From NCBI GenBank assembly GCA_018818835.1, contig JAHIRD010000150.1, forward strand, positions 56,730-120,729: a stretch of DNA of 64,000 nt, in the 5' to 3' direction. This stretch comes from Pseudomonadota bacterium (lineage in GTDB: Bacteria; Desulfobacterota; Desulfobacteria; Desulfobacterales; Desulfolunaceae). Every line of letters begins with the position of its first letter. The first letter of the stretch is position 1. This document shows positions 33,416 through 43,520 of the stretch, in pieces. Made by a program: the position numbers and the translations under genes. The notes beneath the pieces are model-generated. The model was not told where the DNA came from and searched no databases. It saw only the letters and a program-made list of their open reading frames with translations.

Positions 33416-36400
33416 ATGACCGAGAATACACCCGATTTTGCGCATCTTCATGTTCATACACAGTACAGCCTTCTTGATGGGGCTATTCGCCTTGACAAAC
33501 TTTTCAAGCGGGCCAAGGAATACAACATGTCCTCGGTGGCTATCACGGACCATGGGACCATGTTTGGTGTGCTTGAGTTTTATGAATATGCCACAAAGGC
33601 GGGAATTCGGCCTATTCTCGGCTGTGAAGCCTATATGGCGCCCCGGAGGATGTCGGACAAGTCCACGCCCCAGGACGGGACAGGGCTTTACCACCTGGTT
33701 CTTCTGGCACAGAACAACATCGGGTACAAGAATCTCTGCAAGCTGGCCACCCTTTCACAATTGGAGGGCTTTTACTACAAGCCGCGCCTCGACAAAGAAA
33801 TCATTCAAAGCCACAGCGAAGGGATTATTGCCCTTTCCGCCTGTCTGGCTGGTGAAATCCCGCGTCTGATAGGGCGAGGCAAGCTGGAAGAAGCCGATGA
33901 GGTGGCCCGGTTTTATCAGGGTGTTTTCGGGGAGAACAATTTTTATCTTGAAGTTCAGGACAATGGGATACCCGAGCAGAACTTTGCCAATGACGTGATC
34001 TATGACATGAGCAACCGTCTGTCCATCCCCTTGGTTGCAACCAATGATTGCCATTATCTGGACAAGGCCGATGTCCGTGCCCATGAAATCCTTTTGTGTG
34101 TCCAGACCGGAAACACCATCAACGACCCCAAACGGTTCAAATTCAGTACGGATCAGCTTTACTTCAAATCCAAAGAGGAAATGGCCGCTTCATTTTCCCG
34201 CCATCCCGAGGCATTGTCCAACACCGTGGATATTGCAAACCGCTGCCATGTGGATTTTGATTTCAAGACCTATCATTTTCCCCGTTTTGATGACGGGTCC
34301 GGGAAAAAACCCGAAGAAATTTTTGAAGACCAGGCCCGGGTCGGATATAAAAAACGCATGGCTTATCTCTTGGCCAAGCATCCTGATTTGGATCTGAAGG
34401 TCTATGATGAGCGACTGGACTATGAGATCAAGACCATTATCAAAATGGGATTTCCCGGGTATTTTTTGATTGTGGCCGACTTTATCCGTTTTGGTAAGGA
34501 AAACGGGATTCCCATTGGACCGGGCAGGGGCTCGGCCGCCGGAAGCATGGTGGCCTATTCCATGAATATTACGGACCTCGATCCCATTGAACATGGTCTG
34601 ATCTTCGAGAGGTTTTTGAATCCCGCCCGTATCAGCATGCCTGATATTGACGTGGATTTTTGCATCAACGGTCGGGACAAGGTGTTCAAATATGTATCCG
34701 AACGATACGGCGGCGGGGATTACGTGTCCCAGATCACCACCTTTGGGACCATGAAAACCAAGGCCGTGATCCGGGATGTGGGCCGCGCTTTGAATATTCC
34801 TTTGCCCGAGGTGGACCGCATTGCCAAGCTGGTTCCCGATACACTGGGCATAAAGCTCCAGGGTGCCTTGGATCAGGTGCCCGAACTGGCTGCCCTTGCG
34901 GAAAGCAAGGAGTACGGTGAACTGATTTCCGTGTGCAAGGTTCTGGAAGGTCTGACCCGGCATGCCTCGGTCCATGCGGCCGGCGTGGTGGTGGGAGACA
35001 CCAGGCTGGTGGAATACCTGCCCCTGTACAAAGGTAAAAACGGTGAAATTGTCACCCAGTTCGACATGAAACGGGTGGAAAAAATCGGCCTGGTCAAATT
35101 CGATTTTCTGGGTTTGAGAAACCTTACGGTCATTGACGATGCCCTGCGTCTGATCAAGGAACAGGGCAAGGAACCCCCGGATCTTCTTGAACAGGATTTT
35201 AATGATCCGGCCACCTATAAGCTCTTGAGCTCCGGAGACACCACCGGTGTGTTCCAGCTGGAAAGCTCGGGCATGAAAGACCTTCTTGTTCGTCTGAAAC
35301 CCGAATGTTTCAACGATATCACGGCCCTTGTGGCCCTTTACAGACCCGGCCCTCTGGACAGCGGCATGGTGGATGCCTATGTGGAGAGAAAGCACGGCCG
35401 GGAACCCGTGGAGTACCAGCTTCCGGAAATGGAAGCCATTGTCAAGGAGACCTACGGCGTTATTTTGTATCAGGAACAGGTCATGAGACTTGCCAGTGTA
35501 CTGGCCAGTTATTCCATGGCCGAAGCCGATGGTCTCCGTAAAGCCATGGGAAAAAAGATCGCCGAAGACATGGCCAAGCATCGGAGCCTGTTCATGAACG
35601 GGTCCATTGCCAATAATCACCCTGAAGACAAGGCCAAAGAGATCTTTGATCTCATGGAAAAATTCGGTGGGTACGGGTTCAACAAATCCCACAGTGCGGC
35701 CTATGCCCTGATCTGTTTTCAGACGGCATTTTTGAAAGCCCATTACCCCGTGGAATTCATGGCCGCCCTTCTGACCAGTGAAATGAACTCGGTGGACGGG
35801 GTGGTCAAATTCATCGCCGAATGTAAAAGCCATGATATCAAGGTTCTGCCCCCGGACGTGAACGAAAGTAACAAGGCCTTTGCCGTGATCAAGGGAGATA
35901 TACGGTTCGGTCTTATTGCAGTGAAGAACGTGGGGGAGGGTGCCCTTGACTCCATTATTGAGACTCGGAAAAAAGACGGCCCCTTTTCATCCATCTTTGA
36001 ATTTTGCGAACGGGTGGATCTTCGAAAAGTCAACAAACGGGTGGTGGAAGCCCTGATCAAATGCGGGGCCTTTGATTCCACAGGCCATGGCCGGAGTCAG
36101 ATGATGGCAGCCCTGGAAGACGCCCTGGAACATGGCCAGAGGGTCCAGCGGGAAAAGAACGACCGTCAGTTGAGTCTGTTTGGAGACAGTGATGGCAACG
36201 ACGTTTCCTTTAACACGCCGGTACTCCCGGATATCCCTGAATGGGATGACAAATACCGCCTTTCGTTGGAAAAGGAATCCCTGGGTTTTTATATTTCCGG
36301 GCACCCCCTGGACCGGTATGCCACGGTTTTGGAAAAATTCACCAATGTGAACGGCCTGACCATCCATGAGCTTGAAGAGAATCAAGCCGTTAGAATGGGC

Positions 36401-36943
36401 GGAATCATTACGGCCAATAAAACCATCCGGACCAAAAAAGGGGATCAGATGGCCTTTGTGACCCTTGAAGACATGTACGGAGGCGTGGAGGTGGTTGTTT
36501 TTCCCTCGATTTTTGAAGAATGCTCCGATTTTTTCATGGATGACAGCGCTTTGATTGTGGAAGGCGAAGCCCAGAAAAAGGAAAAGGGCTTGAGCCTGAT
36601 TGCGGAAAAGGTTGTACTTCTGGAACGTGCCGAGGAAGAATGGACAGCCAATCTTCAACTGACCCTTGGAACAGACCCCGAAGACAAGGACATGCCCGCC
36701 AAGGTGCTTGAGGTCCTCAAACGTTACCCCGGGTCATGCAAGGTCTATGTCCGCATGGTCATTCCCGGAAAAACGGAAACCGTCATAGAATTACCGGATA
36801 AATCCCGGGTCAATGTCTGCACTGAGCTTTTGCGTGAGCTCAAGGCCCTTCTGGGTCGACGGGCGGTGAATACTGTCTGTAAACCCGCTGCCATCGCTCC
36901 TAAAAAAAACGGTCACAAACAGTATCTGAAGCGGGTTAAATAA
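33416..36943 (+). CDS. dnaE: DNA polymerase III alpha subunit
   Basis: A 1175-aa replicative polymerase with an N-terminal PHP domain (FAHLHVHTQYSLLDGAI, ITDHGTMFG), the palm motif PDIDVDFCINGRD holding catalytic Asps, the fingers region (GFNKSHSAAYALI) and a C-terminal OB domain (RMGGIITANKTIRTKKGDQ). It is typical in length for proteobacterial DnaE. The ATG at 33416 has a weak ribosome binding site (CAGGACACC); the PHP start HLHVHTQYSLLDG confirms the reading frame. Confidence 0.97.
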   Translation: MTENTPDFAHLHVHTQYSLLDGAIRLDKLFKRAKEYNMSSVAITDHGTMFGVLEFYEYATKAGIRPILGCEAYMAPRRMSDKSTPQDGTGLYHLVLLAQNNIGYKNLCKLATLSQLEGFYYKPRLDKEIIQSHSEGIIALSACLAGEIPRLIGRGKLEEADEVARFYQGVFGENNFYLEVQDNGIPEQNFANDVIYDMSNRLSIPLVATNDCHYLDKADVRAHEILLCVQTGNTINDPKRFKFSTDQLYFKSKEEMAASFSRHPEALSNTVDIANRCHVDFDFKTYHFPRFDDGSGKKPEEIFEDQARVGYKKRMAYLLAKHPDLDLKVYDERLDYEIKTIIKMGFPGYFLIVADFIRFGKENGIPIGPGRGSAAGSMVAYSMNITDLDPIEHGLIFERFLNPARISMPDIDVDFCINGRDKVFKYVSERYGGGDYVSQITTFGTMKTKAVIRDVGRALNIPLPEVDRIAKLVPDTLGIKLQGALDQVPELAALAESKEYGELISVCKVLEGLTRHASVHAAGVVVGDTRLVEYLPLYKGKNGEIVTQFDMKRVEKIGLVKFDFLGLRNLTVIDDALRLIKEQGKEPPDLLEQDFNDPATYKLLSSGDTTGVFQLESSGMKDLLVRLKPECFNDITALVALYRPGPLDSGMVDAYVERKHGREPVEYQLPEMEAIVKETYGVILYQEQVMRLASVLASYSMAEADGLRKAMGKKIAEDMAKHRSLFMNGSIANNHPEDKAKEIFDLMEKFGGYGFNKSHSAAYALICFQTAFLKAHYPVEFMAALLTSEMNSVDGVVKFIAECKSHDIKVLPPDVNESNKAFAVIKGDIRFGLIAVKNVGEGALDSIIETRKKDGPFSSIFEFCERVDLRKVNKRVVEALIKCGAFDSTGHGRSQMMAALEDALEHGQRVQREKNDRQLSLFGDSDGNDVSFNTPVLPDIPEWDDKYRLSLEKESLGFYISGHPLDRYATVLEKFTNVNGLTIHELEENQAVRMGGIITANKTIRTKKGDQMAFVTLEDMYGGVEVVVFPSIFEECSDFFMDDSALIVEGEAQKKEKGLSLIAEKVVLLERAEEEWTANLQLTLGTDPEDKDMPAKVLEVLKRYPGSCKVYVRMVIPGKTETVIELPDKSRVNVCTELLRELKALLGRRAVNTVCKPAAIAPKKNGHKQYLKRVK

Positions 36944-37130
36944 CGGCGTATTAAAATCCGCCGTGGGGGTCACGGTTCCCGTGACCCGGATGGCATTAAG
37001 CACATTTGATGAGGGAAAAATATTTTGGGAGAGAATAAAAGACAATCAGACTAAAAGATATTGTGGAGATCCTGGCATCATTCAAAGTCGAGTGTGATGA
37101 ATTCTCCGTAAAAAGGGACAGGGTGGGAAA

Positions 37131-38432
37131 ATGAAACTGCAAAATGATTTTTATAAAGTGATAATAAAAAATAGTTTTTCAATGATTTTATTCCTTTCAT
37201 TTGTAGGTTGTGCAACCACAAAACAATTGGTGCCTGTCCCTGACTTAAACAAAATTGGTGGTAATGAGGTCGTCATTCAAGCCACTCGGGATTCGGCATT
37301 TACGGGAGCTGCCTGTGGGCTTGAAGTCAAAGACAATGGAACCCCCATAGGTGTTCTCGCTATTAATGGTAAAATAGAATGGGTAAGGCCATCCGGCCCT
37401 ATGACAATTGATGTCCGCGATACACTCAGTAGCATAAAATATAATTCCCTCACTATTCAAACTGAACAGGGGCATAAATATGAACTGGAATTGAGCTATC
37501 CTTTCGTTGCATTTGCTTTGCCGGGGGGGACTGTAAATAAAGATGCCGTTAGTTTAAAGAGAATCGTTGCGCTTGATCAAACAAACCGTTTTGCATTGGA
37601 AAATGAAAATAAGGAAGCGATAGTCCCACAAATCGTTGAAACGCAGACGCCCACTGAGGCTCCTGGTGATATTGATTTATCATCGGCTGTTGCCGGCAAT
37701 TATTATGCGTTAATCATAGGCAATTCAGAGTATCAAGATCTTCCCCAACTTAAAACACCCACACAAGATGCACGATCTTTAGCTGAAATTCTGAAGCAGA
37801 CCTATGGCTTTAATGTTAAAACATTAATAAATGTTAAACGTGCTGAAATTATAAGAGTAATAAGTAATTTTAGAACCGAATTGACAAGCCATGATAATTT
37901 ATTGATTTTTTTCGCCGGCCATGGATGGCTTGATCAAGAAGCTGATGAGGGGTATTGGTTGCCCATTGATGCAAGAAAAGATGACCCGGCCAATTGGATA
38001 TCAAATGCTACGATCACATCTGCAATTCGGGCCATCCATGCGAAACATGTTTTGGTTATTGCCGATAGTTGTTATTCAGGGAAATTAACCCGGGCCATCC
38101 AAATCTCCCAGGGGCAAAAAGGGGCCTATGCTGAAATGGCTCGTCGCCATGCGCGAATAGCCATTTCTTCCGGTGGGCTGGAGCCTGTTTTAGATGGCGG
38201 CGGCGGTGGAAATCATTCTGTATTTGCCAATGCCTTGATAAAAGCTTTAAATAACAATTCCACGGTCATTGATTCCATCAGCCTATTTTCACAATTAAGA
38301 AAACATGTTGGATGGAATGCTGACCAACTGCCCGAATATGGGGTGATCCACAAGGCGGGTCACGATGGTGGTGATTTTCTTTTTATCAATAAATCAGATG
38401 ATTTAAGCTCTCCAAAAAAAGCGAACAAGTAG
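37131..38432 (+). CDS. Caspase-like (C14) lipoprotein
   Basis: A 433-aa protein with a lipoprotein signal (SFVGC, lipidated Cys27) and then a beta-rich domain similar to a PEGA-like or surface domain (about residues 40-150). The caspase-type domain spans residues 190-420: YALIIGNSEYQDLPQLKTP, the His in FFAGHGW (H264) and the Cys in IADSCYSG (C314), so the catalytic dyad is intact. The domain is in the periplasm or at the outer membrane, where a metacaspase-like protease would act on envelope proteins or as a scaffold. GGTGGGAAA precedes the ATG. No partner gene is adjacent. Confidence 0.85.
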   Translation: MKLQNDFYKVIIKNSFSMILFLSFVGCATTKQLVPVPDLNKIGGNEVVIQATRDSAFTGAACGLEVKDNGTPIGVLAINGKIEWVRPSGPMTIDVRDTLSSIKYNSLTIQTEQGHKYELELSYPFVAFALPGGTVNKDAVSLKRIVALDQTNRFALENENKEAIVPQIVETQTPTEAPGDIDLSSAVAGNYYALIIGNSEYQDLPQLKTPTQDARSLAEILKQTYGFNVKTLINVKRAEIIRVISNFRTELTSHDNLLIFFAGHGWLDQEADEGYWLPIDARKDDPANWISNATITSAIRAIHAKHVLVIADSCYSGKLTRAIQISQGQKGAYAEMARRHARIAISSGGLEPVLDGGGGGNHSVFANALIKALNNNSTVIDSISLFSQLRKHVGWNADQLPEYGVIHKAGHDGGDFLFINKSDDLSSPKKANK

Positions 38433-39181
38433 AGTGTTGGGGTTTTTATAATCACCATGAAGTTATGAAGGACATGAAGTTTGGGCTGCTGATATCTTTT
38501 CTTCGTGCTCTTGAACGACCGAAGGGAGTGGGTGGTTAAACTATTTAATCGTTTTTCTTCATGTACTTGGTAAAATTGCTTTTTGTTTCAATCCCAGGCA
38601 TTGCCTGGGAATGAAACGTTGTTTTCTTTTTTATCCACCACCCGTTCGCGCAGCTCACTGAAGGACACGAAGAGCACGAAGAAGGTCAAAAAAGACTCTG
38701 GTTCCTCTGCCGGGAGTCAAGCCTTTCACTACGCTGGGGCAGGCTTTCGTATAGTCCGTAAGTGTTTATTTTTATTCCACTTACATACGATGTGATTGAT
38801 TTTACTTTAAGTCTTGTTTTTCAGCATATTATAGTAATTATCGCCATCTCGTGCAGCTTCGTTCCCAGGCTCTTGGCTGGGAATGCGTACCTTGAGGCTC
38901 TTGCCTCCAGAGGCATGGCTGGAGCCATGCGGTATACACTCCCAGGCCGGAGCCTGGGAGCGAGGAGGGTGTGGCTTGAGCGTGGAGCGTATACCCTTGT
39001 CCGGACAAACACTATAACGTCGCAGATGGGACTCAACGCCATCAAGAAATTACATATTGCGTCCGGTTCCACAGCCACCTTAGGCCATAAATCAATACCC
39101 TCGCCGATGAATGAATCTCCATTGACATATTTTATTAAATGAGTTATATATGACCCATAAATATAGATTAAGGGGCTATAT
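38433..39181. other. Gene-free gap full of repeats before hipBA
   Basis: No gene is supported. It contains CTTCGTG-family fragments (38453-38534, 38624-38685), a hairpin CCCAGGCATTGCCTGGG (38591-38607), a family B palindromic element (38859-38964) and the right half of a family A element (about 38985-39044). The last 40 bp have two TATATATGAC words (see the hipB entry). Confidence 0.65.
38859..38964. repeat. Palindromic element, family B, copy 2
   Basis: Matches 10549-10655, with inverted ends (CGTTCCCAGGCTC and GAGCCTGGGAGCGAG) and the same internal GAGGCTCTTGCCTCCAGAGG hairpins. Most differences between the copies are in the stems and partly compensatory. Confidence 0.75.
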
Positions 39182-39529
39182 ATGACACGTTTATCAAAAA
39201 GCAACAAAGGGCTTCCCATGTCTCTGACAACGATGATCAGCCGTGTTGGGCAGAATATTCGTCTGGCCAGGAAAAAACGGGGATTGACCATGGAGGATAT
39301 GGCCAAACGAATGTTTGTCAGCCGGAAAACACTCCAGCGGGTGGAAACCGGTGAGTCCACCGTGGGCCTTGGTGTTATCGCGTCAGCATTACTGGTCCTC
39401 GGGCTTGAAAAGGATCTTGAAAAACTGGCTGAGCCCACGGCAGATACGGTGGGAAATCTTATCGATAAAGAAAAATTCGCACAAAAAAAACGGGTAAGAA
39501 AAAAGATGTCTGTTGATATGGACTTTTAA
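39182..39529 (+). CDS. hipB: HipB-like XRE family antitoxin
   Basis: A 115-aa protein with an XRE helix-turn-helix: IGQNIRLARKKRGL-type segment (VGQNIRLARKKRGLTMEDM, then FVSRKTLQRVETGEST). ATG 39182 has AGGGG six bases upstream; ATG 39218 (AAAGGG, also six) is an alternative start. It is followed 18 bp later by the HipA gene. Two copies of TATATATGAC, 32 bp apart (39144 and 39176), lie across the promoter and could be the operator. A type II toxin-antitoxin pair. Confidence 0.85.
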   Translation: MTRLSKSNKGLPMSLTTMISRVGQNIRLARKKRGLTMEDMAKRMFVSRKTLQRVETGESTVGLGVIASALLVLGLEKDLEKLAEPTADTVGNLIDKEKFAQKKRVRKKMSVDMDF

Positions 39530-39547
39530 AAAAGGATACCTGTGTAA

Positions 39548-40795
39548 ATGGCCAGAACCAACAGTGCGTACGTCTTTATTCAGTTGAAAGGAAACTGGAT
39601 TCCATGCGGTTATTTGACGGTCCATGAAGACAACAGAACTGTTTTTTCCGAGTTTGAGTACGGAAGGAAGTATCTTGAACGGAAAGACGCCGTATCCCTT
39701 GATCCTGTTATGTTGCCCCTGGGGTCTGGCGTTTTTAGAACACCGGAGGATATTCCGGTCTTCGGAGGGATCAGGGATGTTTCACCTGACAGCTGGGGGC
39801 GGCACCTCCTGGAACGAGCGGCCGAGCCTCGGACACCCGGCGAATTTGAATATTTAACGGCCATACCCACACAGGACAGGGTGGGGGCCATTGCATTTGG
39901 CAATGATCTTCAACAGGGCCCGGCACCGATCCACCCCGGCTGGGAAAACTATCCGCCCCATGGTATAGCCCTGGATCTTGAACAGATGGTTCAGGTCGCA
40001 GATCAGCTGATCAACGATAAGGACATTCCACTGGAATACCGGCGATTTCTTTTCAGGGGCTCCTCCCTGGGAGGGGCACAGCCCAAAGCCCCCACTGTTT
40101 TTGACGGAAAACCATGGATCGTGAAATTCGGCAGAGAATTTGAAGGATGGAGCACCTGCCGCATCGAACATGCAAATATGATGCTGGCAAAGGAATGTGG
40201 CATCATCGTTCCTGAAACAAAGACCTTGGCTGTCCGAAACAGGGACGTGTACCTGATTAAACGATTTGACCGGGATGAGGCGGGAAACCGCATTCATTAT
40301 GTTTCATCAGCCACCTTGCTGGGAACGAATGTGGTCGATAAAGGGTCTTATCAGGATATCGCCGTCCAAATGAGGAAATACTGCGCCGCAGAATCTGTTC
40401 AATCGGATCTTGCCCAGTTATTCCGAAGAATGGTGTTTAATATTCTGTGCAATAATTCCGATGACCACCTTCGCAATCACGGGTTTTTGTATGTTCCGGA
40501 ATCGGGCTGGACGCTTTCCCCTGCATTTGACATTGTCCCCCAGCCGGATATGGGGCCGGGTGAGACTCGCAACCTGACACTGGGTGTTGGGAAAGATGGC
40601 TCTCGAAAAGCTACTCTGGATAATGCGCTCACCGTTTCAGGTGTTTTTGGATTGGTCGATGACCATGCCATGTCAATCATCACGACCATGAAAGACACCT
40701 TCGTGACACGTTGGGAGGCGATCTTTCGACGGTGTTCTGTCCCTCCAAAAGATTTTCAGCATTTGTCGAAAGCCTTTGTGAATCATTTGCGTTAA
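39548..40795 (+). CDS. hipA: HipA family serine/threonine kinase toxin
   Basis: A 415-aa protein with the HipA fold: N-terminal GLPLGSG-like segment (LPLGSGVFRTPEDI, PVFGGIRDVSPDSWG), the couple SLGGAQPKAPTVFDG (ejectable loop region), IVKFG, YLIKRFDRD and the catalytic NNSDDHLRNHGF plus SPAFDIVPQ (DFD-like Asp). All kinase residues appear present. HipA-type toxins phosphorylate aminoacyl-tRNA synthetases. No damage is visible. A family A repeat follows after the stop. Confidence 0.92.
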   Translation: MARTNSAYVFIQLKGNWIPCGYLTVHEDNRTVFSEFEYGRKYLERKDAVSLDPVMLPLGSGVFRTPEDIPVFGGIRDVSPDSWGRHLLERAAEPRTPGEFEYLTAIPTQDRVGAIAFGNDLQQGPAPIHPGWENYPPHGIALDLEQMVQVADQLINDKDIPLEYRRFLFRGSSLGGAQPKAPTVFDGKPWIVKFGREFEGWSTCRIEHANMMLAKECGIIVPETKTLAVRNRDVYLIKRFDRDEAGNRIHYVSSATLLGTNVVDKGSYQDIAVQMRKYCAAESVQSDLAQLFRRMVFNILCNNSDDHLRNHGFLYVPESGWTLSPAFDIVPQPDMGPGETRNLTLGVGKDGSRKATLDNALTVSGVFGLVDDHAMSIITTMKDTFVTRWEAIFRRCSVPPKDFQHLSKAFVNHLR

Positions 40796-40811
40796 GTACA
40801 AACGTCTTACT

Positions 40812-40938
40812 TTGATGGACTCGTAAAATGTCGAGGGAAGGCATAGTGTTTGGCCGGGCTCGAAGGCATACACGAGCGTATGTCGAACGTCCGGTCAAAC
40901 ACGATAACGCCGCATATGGGACTTTTTACGACGCCATC
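40812..40938. repeat. MITE-like element, family A, copy 3 (about 127 bp)
   Basis: TTGATGGACTCGTAAAA at the left and TTTTTACGACGCCATC at the right bracket the central GCATAGTGTTTGGCCGG pair. It lacks the 25-bp CGGATAGCTATGG segment of the full copies. Its right end touches the stop codon of the minus-strand 538-aa gene. Confidence 0.75.
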
Positions 40939-42554
40939 TACTTTGGACATACCTGCCTGCATGCATAGGCAAAATCTTCGGGATAATGGCCGTTGATGAA
41001 ACGCAGCTGGGCTTCGGTAAAGGCTCCCATGGAATAAGGTATTTTGGGAAGAAAGGCATAAAGAAGATGCTGCTTTTCATCGGTTACGTCAAAACGTCCT
41101 GAATATTCGATGCAGGTGACCATGCGGGCACCCAGGGCTGTCAGGGTTTTCATGGCTTTGAACATGGCCTTGTCCACAGCATGCCGGACCTCTGTGTCTG
41201 TGGCCAGGATATGGGCCAGGGGCTTTTTGGGCATAAGGTTCAGCTCCCACTGGGAGGTCTGGGCCTTGGGGACGAAGAGCATCACGTGGTCATCTTCGTA
41301 AACCACCAGGGACGACAGGGTTTGATCCGTTGAATCCATGCGCGTGTTGTTTTGGATGGCTGTCATATAATCGGCGAAAAAATCCTGGCCGGTCTCCTGT
41401 CTGTAGGCTTTGATAAACGCATAGACCTGATCGCCGCATCCATAGGTGGATAGATTCGCCGCTCCCTGATCATATCCGCTGAATCCACTGACCTGTTTTG
41501 GGAGAAGGGCATACTGCTGATGAATCTGCTGGTGGGATCCATGGAGATTGTAGCCTCCCGCCGTGAATGTGAACCCGTAATTCCAGCCCCAGAGCGTGGC
41601 ATTGAAAAAGAGATTCCCGGATTTTTCTGAGCGAATTTTTTCCATGATCCGGCATCGCAAGGCCTCAAGTTCTATTTCCGTGGCTGTACGTTTTTCTGTG
41701 AGGCTTCCCAGCCCCAGCATGTCCCCGATCCGTGAGACGGTTCTCTGGTAATACAGGAATCGTAATCCTTTGATGTCTTCTTCGGAAACCTGGGCCATGT
41801 CGTATCGAATGGCGTCTTCGGCCATGTTGGAGGCAAAGTGTCCCCAGGGAATATAGCTGTTCCGACGAAGGTATTCATAGACATGGGTTATACAGGATGC
41901 ATCCAGATATTCCCCCATGATCTCGCTCCCTCCCTGAATGCCCGGCCTTAATACCATTACTTCCTTGAAAATATCCGGAAGACAGGGGTTGTTGACCAGG
42001 GCTTCAAACAGGACGTGGTTTTGAATTTCGGGTTGAAGGTCACCGTGTTTGTTTTTTTCAAAACGAATTCCGTCGATGTTGTCGTTCGTGTACTGAAAGG
42101 TACAGCACAAATGAGCGATCCTGACCAACTCCTCGGTGTCTGTGGATTCGGAGGCGATGGTCAATAGAATTTGCTGGGGCAGGTTTGAAAAGATCTGATC
42201 CATAGGAATCGAATCGCCCAAACTTTGTTTCATCTTTTGGGTAAAACTCATGGGTGTGGGGCTTGGAAGGTTTATTGACAAGGGGTCTTTGCTTTTCCCT
42301 TTCGCCCATGCCGAATTGATAAAGGTAGCCCCCCGGAAGGGAAAGGGATTATGAATCTCATAAATCACATCCGCCATGGGCTCGTCCACAGATTTTTCAG
42401 GGAAGTTCCTGGTGTTCATGGCCATGTTTCCCTCGGCATCTTTTCCAAGAACACACATGCGATTGTTTTTTCTGAAGTTTGCAATATGGAAAAAAGGCGT
42501 GTTTACACCATAAACAAAGCGCCCGGAAGCATTCACACAGGTTTTCAGCGTCAT
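40938..42554 (-). CDS. Unrecognised 538-aa protein with HIT/GalT-like features
   Basis: I do not recognise this protein. The segment NYGFTFTAGGYNLHGSHQQIHQQ (residues 325-347, here in parts: AGGYNLHGSHQQIH) and the later VMLFVPK..WELNLMPKK (about 424-443) resemble the active-site and C-terminal regions of the GalT/HIT nucleotidyl-transfer superfamily. H341 and Q343 would take the place of the nucleophilic His and the Gln. The first His of the usual HxHxQ is missing. The N-terminal 200 residues match nothing I know. GAGGA seven bases before the ATG supports the start. Not exported; probably cytosolic. Confidence 0.7.
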   Translation of the reverse strand: MTLKTCVNASGRFVYGVNTPFFHIANFRKNNRMCVLGKDAEGNMAMNTRNFPEKSVDEPMADVIYEIHNPFPFRGATFINSAWAKGKSKDPLSINLPSPTPMSFTQKMKQSLGDSIPMDQIFSNLPQQILLTIASESTDTEELVRIAHLCCTFQYTNDNIDGIRFEKNKHGDLQPEIQNHVLFEALVNNPCLPDIFKEVMVLRPGIQGGSEIMGEYLDASCITHVYEYLRRNSYIPWGHFASNMAEDAIRYDMAQVSEEDIKGLRFLYYQRTVSRIGDMLGLGSLTEKRTATEIELEALRCRIMEKIRSEKSGNLFFNATLWGWNYGFTFTAGGYNLHGSHQQIHQQYALLPKQVSGFSGYDQGAANLSTYGCGDQVYAFIKAYRQETGQDFFADYMTAIQNNTRMDSTDQTLSSLVVYEDDHVMLFVPKAQTSQWELNLMPKKPLAHILATDTEVRHAVDKAMFKAMKTLTALGARMVTCIEYSGRFDVTDEKQHLLYAFLPKIPYSMGAFTEAQLRFINGHYPEDFAYACRQVCPK

Positions 42555-42871
42555 GATTCAATCCTCATGGAGTCAATCAGGTTATCGTTATTGCTCTTAG
42601 AACAAAAAGACTAATAATCATAAATACGGAAAAAACTCAACAGATACTGGTATTCCCCCTCAAGGTTCCGTATCATCATCTATTTTGTGACCACGCGAAT
42701 GGCGGATGTGAAATAATGATTTGAATTTAATGCAACATTGAATGTATAATTATTAAATTTTTGGTTTTGCAACAACAAATGGTCGAGATATCTCATTCAG
42801 GTCACGCGCAAGAATTTACACCCCATGCGGCACGGTCTTCGATAAACAAAATTTTTTATGAAAGAGGTCCC

Positions 42872-43336
42872 ATGACATCATCGGAAAATGACAAGGACAT
42901 TGCCGAGCTGTACAAGGGTTTACAATCACTTTCTGAAAGTGCTTTTCCCAAGAAATGCAGCATGTGTCATAGGGAGTTTCATACGGCAGAAGATTTTGTG
43001 TCACAATCTTTACCTGTTCCTTCCGGAAGCGGCCTTAAAGCGTCTATGGATGATGACGACAGGCCCATTGTTGAACTTTTCAGGAACTGTGTCTGTGGCT
43101 CCACCCTCATGGATTTTTTTTCGGAACGGCGGGATACGTCAGAGGCTGGATTAAACCGCAGACGTGTGTTTGCAAATATCCAGGCCATGCTGGTGAAAAA
43201 AGGATTGTCGTCTTCCGATGCCCGCCTGGAGATACTGAAGTTGATGCATGGTGAACAGAGTCCTGTCATTGAAAAACTGGGCATCCGCATTGGGGAAAAA
43301 AAGGTTTATAATAAAGAAATACAGGTCTCGGATTAA
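42872..43336 (+). CDS. Small hypothetical protein with two Cys pairs
   Basis: 154 aa from ATG 42872, which has AGAGG four bases upstream; the frame is open 111 bp further upstream without a ribosome binding site. CSMCHREF (C29, C32) and, about 45 residues later, CVCGSTL make a likely treble-clef or zinc-ribbon metal site. The C-terminal 60 residues are helical (RRRVFANIQAMLVKKGL, DARLEILKLMHGE). No family is recognised. It may be a small metal-binding or redox protein. The 317 bp upstream of it (42555-42871) hold nothing visible beyond AT-rich promoter-like sequence. Confidence 0.65.
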   Translation: MTSSENDKDIAELYKGLQSLSESAFPKKCSMCHREFHTAEDFVSQSLPVPSGSGLKASMDDDDRPIVELFRNCVCGSTLMDFFSERRDTSEAGLNRRRVFANIQAMLVKKGLSSSDARLEILKLMHGEQSPVIEKLGIRIGEKKVYNKEIQVSD

Positions 43337-43520
43337 CCATCCCATGGTTCACCGTGATTTTTTTATTGACAGCCCTAATGAACTCTGAAATGTTTCCAAA
43401 AAACAATCACACACCGACGGTCGAAGCCGTCTTTTTATAAAAAAGAATCAATTAATACTTAAATAATAAGTGGTGGTTTGCTGTTTGAATACGGCGCCGG
43501 TCCGCTTCTGAAAAAACAGA

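Noticed and set aside
34190..35833. Long antisense frame opposite dnaE (547 codons)
   Set aside because: It mirrors the codon bias of dnaE on the other strand; the sense protein carries all DnaE motifs and the antisense product has no recognisable domain.
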